A stretch of 64,000 nucleotides of DNA from Niastella caeni. GTDB taxonomy: Bacteria > Bacteroidota > Bacteroidia > Chitinophagales > Chitinophagaceae. Position numbers and translations under genes: made by a program. This document shows positions 60,877 to 64,000 of this stretch, piece by piece. The stretch is from the NCBI RefSeq assembly GCF_004834005.1, contig NZ_STFF01000017.1:1-64000 (forward strand). The letters are read 5' to 3'. Within the stretch, counting starts at the first letter, position 1, and each line of letters starts with the position of its first letter. Below the pieces are notes generated by a model. It saw nothing but the letters and a program-made list of their open reading frames with translations, made no database searches and was not told where the DNA came from.

Positions 60877-60918
60877 TCCATATTGAGAGGTGGCAAGTTA
60901 AAGTTTCTGGAACTGTCA
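60877..60918 (+). pseudogene. Short relic of a second HxlR gene
   Basis: TCCATATTGAGAGG and 'AAGTTAAAGTTTC' with flanks match HxlR positions 60495-60536 with only a few mismatches over 42 bases. No HxlR frame continues on either side. It overlaps nothing but ends at the AraC stop at 60921. Confidence 0.6.
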
Positions 60919-60920
60919 AG

Positions 60921-61823
60921 TCACCCCCTGAACTCCTTCGGCGTCGAATTATTGAAGCGCTTGAAAAAATGAATGAAATGCGCCAGTTCTTCAAATCCCA
61001 GGCACCACGAGATCTCTGAAATATTCCAGTTCGTATGCTTTAACAAGGCACGGGCTTCCTGAGCTATGCGCCCGGAAATTACCTGCGAGGTTGTTTTGCC
61101 CATTACCGCTTTTACATTCCGGTTCAAGTGGTTGACATGTACTGCCAACTGGTCGGCAAATTCGGCCGGAGTTTTTAATTTTATTTGTTGGTTTATTGAT
61201 TCAACAGGAAACTGTCTTTCCAGCAATTCAATAAAAATGGCCGTAGTTCGCATAGCAGCATTACCCCTGGTTTCAGCTTCGGCAGCCGAAGTGGCTGGTT
61301 GCATTTTCTGTGCCTTGTGCACGAGTGCATACACCAGATTGCGCAGTACATCATACCTGAACTGGTAATCTGATTTAATTTCAGCCAACATCTGTTTAAA
61401 GGTATCGATCACCTCTTGCACAGTTGTCTCATTTAACATAAAGACCTTATCGCCCCCTGGTTTGAATACCGGATATTCTTTTATGTTACCGAAATGGCTA
61501 AAGAAGTCTTCCGTAAAAATGCAAAAATAGCCGCATTGGTTATCATCCAGCGGTTCCCAACTATAAGGGATCATTGGGTTACCGAATAACAAAGAATATT
61601 TCAGACAATCAACCGTTTTATCAGCATAATGTATACGGTTGTTTCCTATCAACAAGGTGATCTTATAAAAATCTTTCCGGTTATACGGGAGCGGTTTTGC
61701 ATTCTTGCCCACGAACGGATCCAGCTCAAAGACATTGAAGTGACCGAGCCCTTCTTTCAGCTCTGCAGGGATCCACTTGAATTTCGATTTGTAGAACGCT
61801 GAAAGGGTCTGTGTTTTTTCCAT
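60921..61823 (-). CDS. AraC-family regulator (300 residues)
   Basis: The start is the ATG at 61823 ('MEKTQTLSAFYKSKFKWIPA'). The N-terminal cupin-like sensor (about residues 1-170: 'FNVFELDPFVGKNAKPLPYN', 'YFCIFTEDFFSHFGNIKEYP') is followed by two helix-turn-helix motifs, 'FADQLAVHVNHLNRNVKAVM' and 'ISEISWCLGFEELAHFIHFF', with the C-terminal 'NSTPKEFR'. It lies 59 bases after the SDR gene on the same strand, separated by a terminator, and probably regulates it or the neighbouring NTF2/HxlR genes. Confidence 0.92.
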   Translation of the reverse strand: MEKTQTLSAFYKSKFKWIPAELKEGLGHFNVFELDPFVGKNAKPLPYNRKDFYKITLLIGNNRIHYADKTVDCLKYSLLFGNPMIPYSWEPLDDNQCGYFCIFTEDFFSHFGNIKEYPVFKPGGDKVFMLNETTVQEVIDTFKQMLAEIKSDYQFRYDVLRNLVYALVHKAQKMQPATSAAEAETRGNAAMRTTAIFIELLERQFPVESINQQIKLKTPAEFADQLAVHVNHLNRNVKAVMGKTTSQVISGRIAQEARALLKHTNWNISEISWCLGFEELAHFIHFFKRFNNSTPKEFRG

Positions 61824-61846
61824 AATCCAATTTAGCAAAAATTAAA

Positions 61847-61875
61847 AAAAGTCCCATGACCGTGCCCAGGACTTT
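61847..61875 (-). terminator. Terminator after the SDR gene
   Basis: On the minus strand AAAGTCC (61869-61875) pairs with GGACTTT (61848-61854) and is followed by a T-run. It sits between the SDR stop and the AraC start. Confidence 0.7.
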
Positions 61876-61882
61876 CATTGTT

Positions 61883-62725
61883 TCAATAATCGGTTGAAAA
61901 GGTAATGTTTTTTAATTCGTTCAGCGACCTGTTCAAATCATCGATCTTTCCTTTTGCTCTGTTATACGCATCGGAACCAAGGAATAGTATAGTCGGCGGA
62001 TCAGGCATTTCGGCCAGTTCAATAAAAGCGGCTGCGGCTTTATTTGGATCACCAGCCTGCACACCATGCATACTCCTGTATCTTTGGTGTGATTTACGTA
62101 CCGAACTATAATCGCCAATGCTGTTTTGGGTAAATACCAGCGAATTGTTCGAAAGGAATTCGGTACGAAAAGCCCCTGGGGCCACTACGGTTGCGTGAAT
62201 ATCCAGATCTTTTAAATCTTGCGCTAACACTTCGGTCATTCCGGTTAATGCAAATTTTGTAGCTGCATACATAGCCCAGCCGGTGGCTGCGGCAAAACCG
62301 GCTATGGAAGAAATATTGATGATATGTCCACTCCGTTGTCTGCGTAAAAAAGGAAGGGCTGCCTGCATTACATAAACGGGCGCGAAAACATTTACATCAA
62401 AACTTTGCTTCAATTCCTGTTCAGAAAATTCTTCAACGGTTCCGCCCATGCCATAACCGGCATTGTTCACGATCACATCCAACTGGCCAAATTTTTGCAC
62501 CGTATTTGCTATTGCTTTTTTAACAGCAAGCTTATCAGTAAGGTCAACACCAAGCGGCAAAAATTTATCAGAAACTGCCCCTGCTGATGAAATAAGCTGT
62601 GCCTCGTTTCTGGAGGTAGCTGCGACCCGGTATTCTGCTTCAAGTAATGTTTTCGTTAATGCAAGTCCCAGTCCTTTCGAGGCACCGGTAACAAACCACA
62701 CCTTTTTGTTTTCTTTAATATTCAT
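61883..62725 (-). CDS. Short-chain dehydrogenase/reductase (280 residues)
   Basis: The start is the ATG at 62725 ('MNIKENKKVWFVTGASKGLG'), which puts the NAD(P) motif TGASKGLG at the usual distance; an in-frame upstream extension from 62866 looks non-coding. Further marks: 'DVIVNNAGYGMGGTVEEFSE', catalytic Ser in 'GHIINISSIAGFAAATGWAM', the YxxxK site in 'MYAATKFALTGMTEVLAQDL', and 'VVAPGAFRTEFLSN'. A classical SDR of unknown substrate, NADP-preferring by the S-K after the first Gly (inference). Likely controlled by the adjacent AraC regulator. Confidence 0.94.
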   Translation of the reverse strand: MNIKENKKVWFVTGASKGLGLALTKTLLEAEYRVAATSRNEAQLISSAGAVSDKFLPLGVDLTDKLAVKKAIANTVQKFGQLDVIVNNAGYGMGGTVEEFSEQELKQSFDVNVFAPVYVMQAALPFLRRQRSGHIINISSIAGFAAATGWAMYAATKFALTGMTEVLAQDLKDLDIHATVVAPGAFRTEFLSNNSLVFTQNSIGDYSSVRKSHQRYRSMHGVQAGDPNKAAAAFIELAEMPDPPTILFLGSDAYNRAKGKIDDLNRSLNELKNITFSTDY

Positions 62726-63168
62726 TGTTGCTGTTTTTTTGTTTGTATAATAACACTCATGTGCCGGGGTATACCTGGCGGCCATGGTTGTTTTTATTTC
62801 AACAAAATTACAGGCCGGCCGGACGCCATCTGTTGCTGCTATCAAACCGAAAATTGCGTGAATCAAACAAAAAGCAGAAGCAAGTGGCTTATAATGGAAT
62901 GATTAAGCAAAACGGAAATATTGATAAAATCGATAATCATTCTCCTTTGATTGAATTTTCAAATTGGCAATAATTTACGGGTATCGGGGGTAATCGATAT
63001 TGTTGTATTACCCAACACTTCAGCGGATCGGGTATAAATCAGTTTCTTGTTCATCAACATACAATTAACGAATTTTCAATATCCAACTAATACTAGGAAA
63101 CAGTTGCCCCGGCCTGTTCATTTTTACACATTCAGGATCTGATACCTATAACGAAAATTCGTTACCCG
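62726..63168. other. Intergenic region, about 440 bp
   Basis: Divergent promoter region between the SDR gene (minus) and the large secreted protein gene (plus). It contains AT-rich stretches and an ATCGATTACC-like palindrome near 62985, but no convincing coding frame, hairpin or TAnnTTTG element. Confidence 0.5.
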
Positions 63169-64000
63169 ATGAAAACCGTCTTACAGGCAAGCGTTGTTAA
63201 ACACCTTCCGGTAATATTGTGTATAGCGATATTATCAGTATATAACGTAAAGGGGCAAACTTGTCCGCCGCCAGTTGCAACCACTATCACTTCCAATGCC
63301 AATACGTATTATCCGGGGCTGCAGGCAACGGTTAGCGCAGGCAGTACTGCTGTTGCCATAGGCGCCGCCGCTTATGGAACAACGCCTGTAAGTGCGGGTG
63401 ATATTCTATTGATCATTCAAATGCAGGGTGCGCAGATCATTTCAGCCAATGACGCTACTTATGGAGATGGTGTAAGCAGTAGCGGTTACCTGAATAATGC
63501 TGAATTATACGCCGGTAATATGGAATATGTAGTAGCAACTAATTCCGTTCCGTTGACCGGCGGTACGTTGACGCTGCAGACGGGAACGGTTAATAATTAT
63601 AAAAAAGCCGCTTTTGGCGCCGATGGCCAGTACACTTACCAGGTAATTCGTGTACCGGTATATTACAACCTTATTTTGAACGCCGACATTACGGCGCCTC
63701 GCTGGAATGGGGCAACCGGCGGAGTAATAGTGATGGCGGTGATGAACACCCTTAACATGAACGGTGATACGATCAACGTTTCCGGCGCCGGTTTCCGCGG
63801 CGGCGGCGGCGTACGGCTGACTGTTGGCAATGAAAACAACCCCGTCTTTGTCACTGCGTCGCCCACCAATGCCAACATAATTGCCCAGACTGGCTTCCAT
63901 GCTTCCAAGGGGGAAGGGATAGCCGGAACACCGCGGCTAATTAACAGCAACCATTATGGTTCTCTGGTGCAAAATACAGAAGAAGGCTATCCCGGCGGCA
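63169..64000 (+). CDS. Large secreted protein, N-terminal part (cut by window edge)
   Basis: Open frame from ATG 63169 to the window end (277 codons). Signal peptide 'MKTVLQASVVKHLPVILCIA' with a cut after VKGQ. A Gly/Thr/Asn-rich beta-structured domain follows ('NTYYPGLQATVSAGSTAVAI', 'GDILLIIQMQGAQIISANDA', 'NMNGDTINVSGAGFRGGGG'), typical of the N-terminal region of very long gliding/adhesin-type proteins in this phylum. The C-terminus and any sorting domain lie outside. Minus-strand frames over this region are shadows. Confidence 0.8.
   Translation, partial: MKTVLQASVVKHLPVILCIAILSVYNVKGQTCPPPVATTITSNANTYYPGLQATVSAGSTAVAIGAAAYGTTPVSAGDILLIIQMQGAQIISANDATYGDGVSSSGYLNNAELYAGNMEYVVATNSVPLTGGTLTLQTGTVNNYKKAAFGADGQYTYQVIRVPVYYNLILNADITAPRWNGATGGVIVMAVMNTLNMNGDTINVSGAGFRGGGGVRLTVGNENNPVFVTASPTNANIIAQTGFHASKGEGIAGTPRLINSNHYGSLVQNTEEGYPGG

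Noticed and set aside
60730..60972. 80-residue plus-strand frame after HxlR
   Set aside because: It is made of the hairpin arms plus the HxlR relic and runs into the AraC gene; not a coherent protein.
62866..62866. Upstream start for the SDR protein (47 extra residues)
   Set aside because: The extension has no SDR character and would move the NAD-binding motif far from its usual N-terminal position.

Overview
The window reads as chromosomal DNA from a Bacteroidota bacterium, most likely family Chitinophagaceae (inference). Directly visible support is: type IX secretion (T9SS) C-terminal sorting domains on several exported proteins, a complete ECF sigma / FecR / SusC / SusD locus, SusC with an N-terminal STN domain, a PF06580 kinase with a LytTR regulator, and -7 promoter elements of the TAnnTTTG type. 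No rRNA, CRISPR array, phage module or insertion sequence was seen. Layout. 1-11,210 (minus strand): two very large secreted repeat proteins. The 3218-residue one has 14 units of about 78 residues, 12 units of about 86 residues, a MAM-like domain and HYR-like repeats. 11.2-18.3 kb: small proteins, a YciE/DUF892 ferritin-like protein, a T9SS substrate, a MauE-like membrane protein, a lipoprotein and a class-V aminotransferase. 18.5-27.9 kb: a heme/siderophore-type TonB receptor, then, convergent to it, the nutrient-uptake locus sigma, anti-sigma, SusC, SusD. 28-37 kb: a T9SS reprolysin-like metalloprotease, a propeller-type hybrid sensor with its LuxR response regulator, and a beta-helix lipoprotein. 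37-42 kb: an RluA-type pseudouridine synthase, a LytS/LytTR two-component pair, a chimeric pseudogene and a tRNA 3'-end relic. 42.4-47.4 kb: a Crp/Fnr regulator, then an unusual gene set of methyltransferase, DUF983, GcvH-like protein without the lipoyl lysine, and a second methyltransferase, followed by a small membrane protein and a SulP transporter. 47.7-53.1 kb: a T9SS protein, a TPR/HTH regulator, an AraC-like sensor domain without a DNA-binding domain, and a small exported protein paired with a second MauE-like protein. 53.3-64 kb: a histidine-kinase relic, a 1758-residue T9SS propeller/PKD/double-LamG protein, two NTF2/SnoaL-like proteins, an HxlR regulator with paired operator repeats, an AraC regulator, an SDR oxidoreductase and the start of another large secreted protein. 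How it fits together: most of the window serves the cell surface (adhesins, proteases, uptake receptors), with one or more dedicated regulators beside many modules. A second theme is decay and local duplication. Short copies of a histidine kinase 3' end, an HxlR gene, a promoter module, a leader region, a terminator region and tRNA 3' ends are scattered between intact genes. The most unusual intact module is the twin-methyltransferase operon with the degenerate GcvH-like protein (43.3-45.5 kb).
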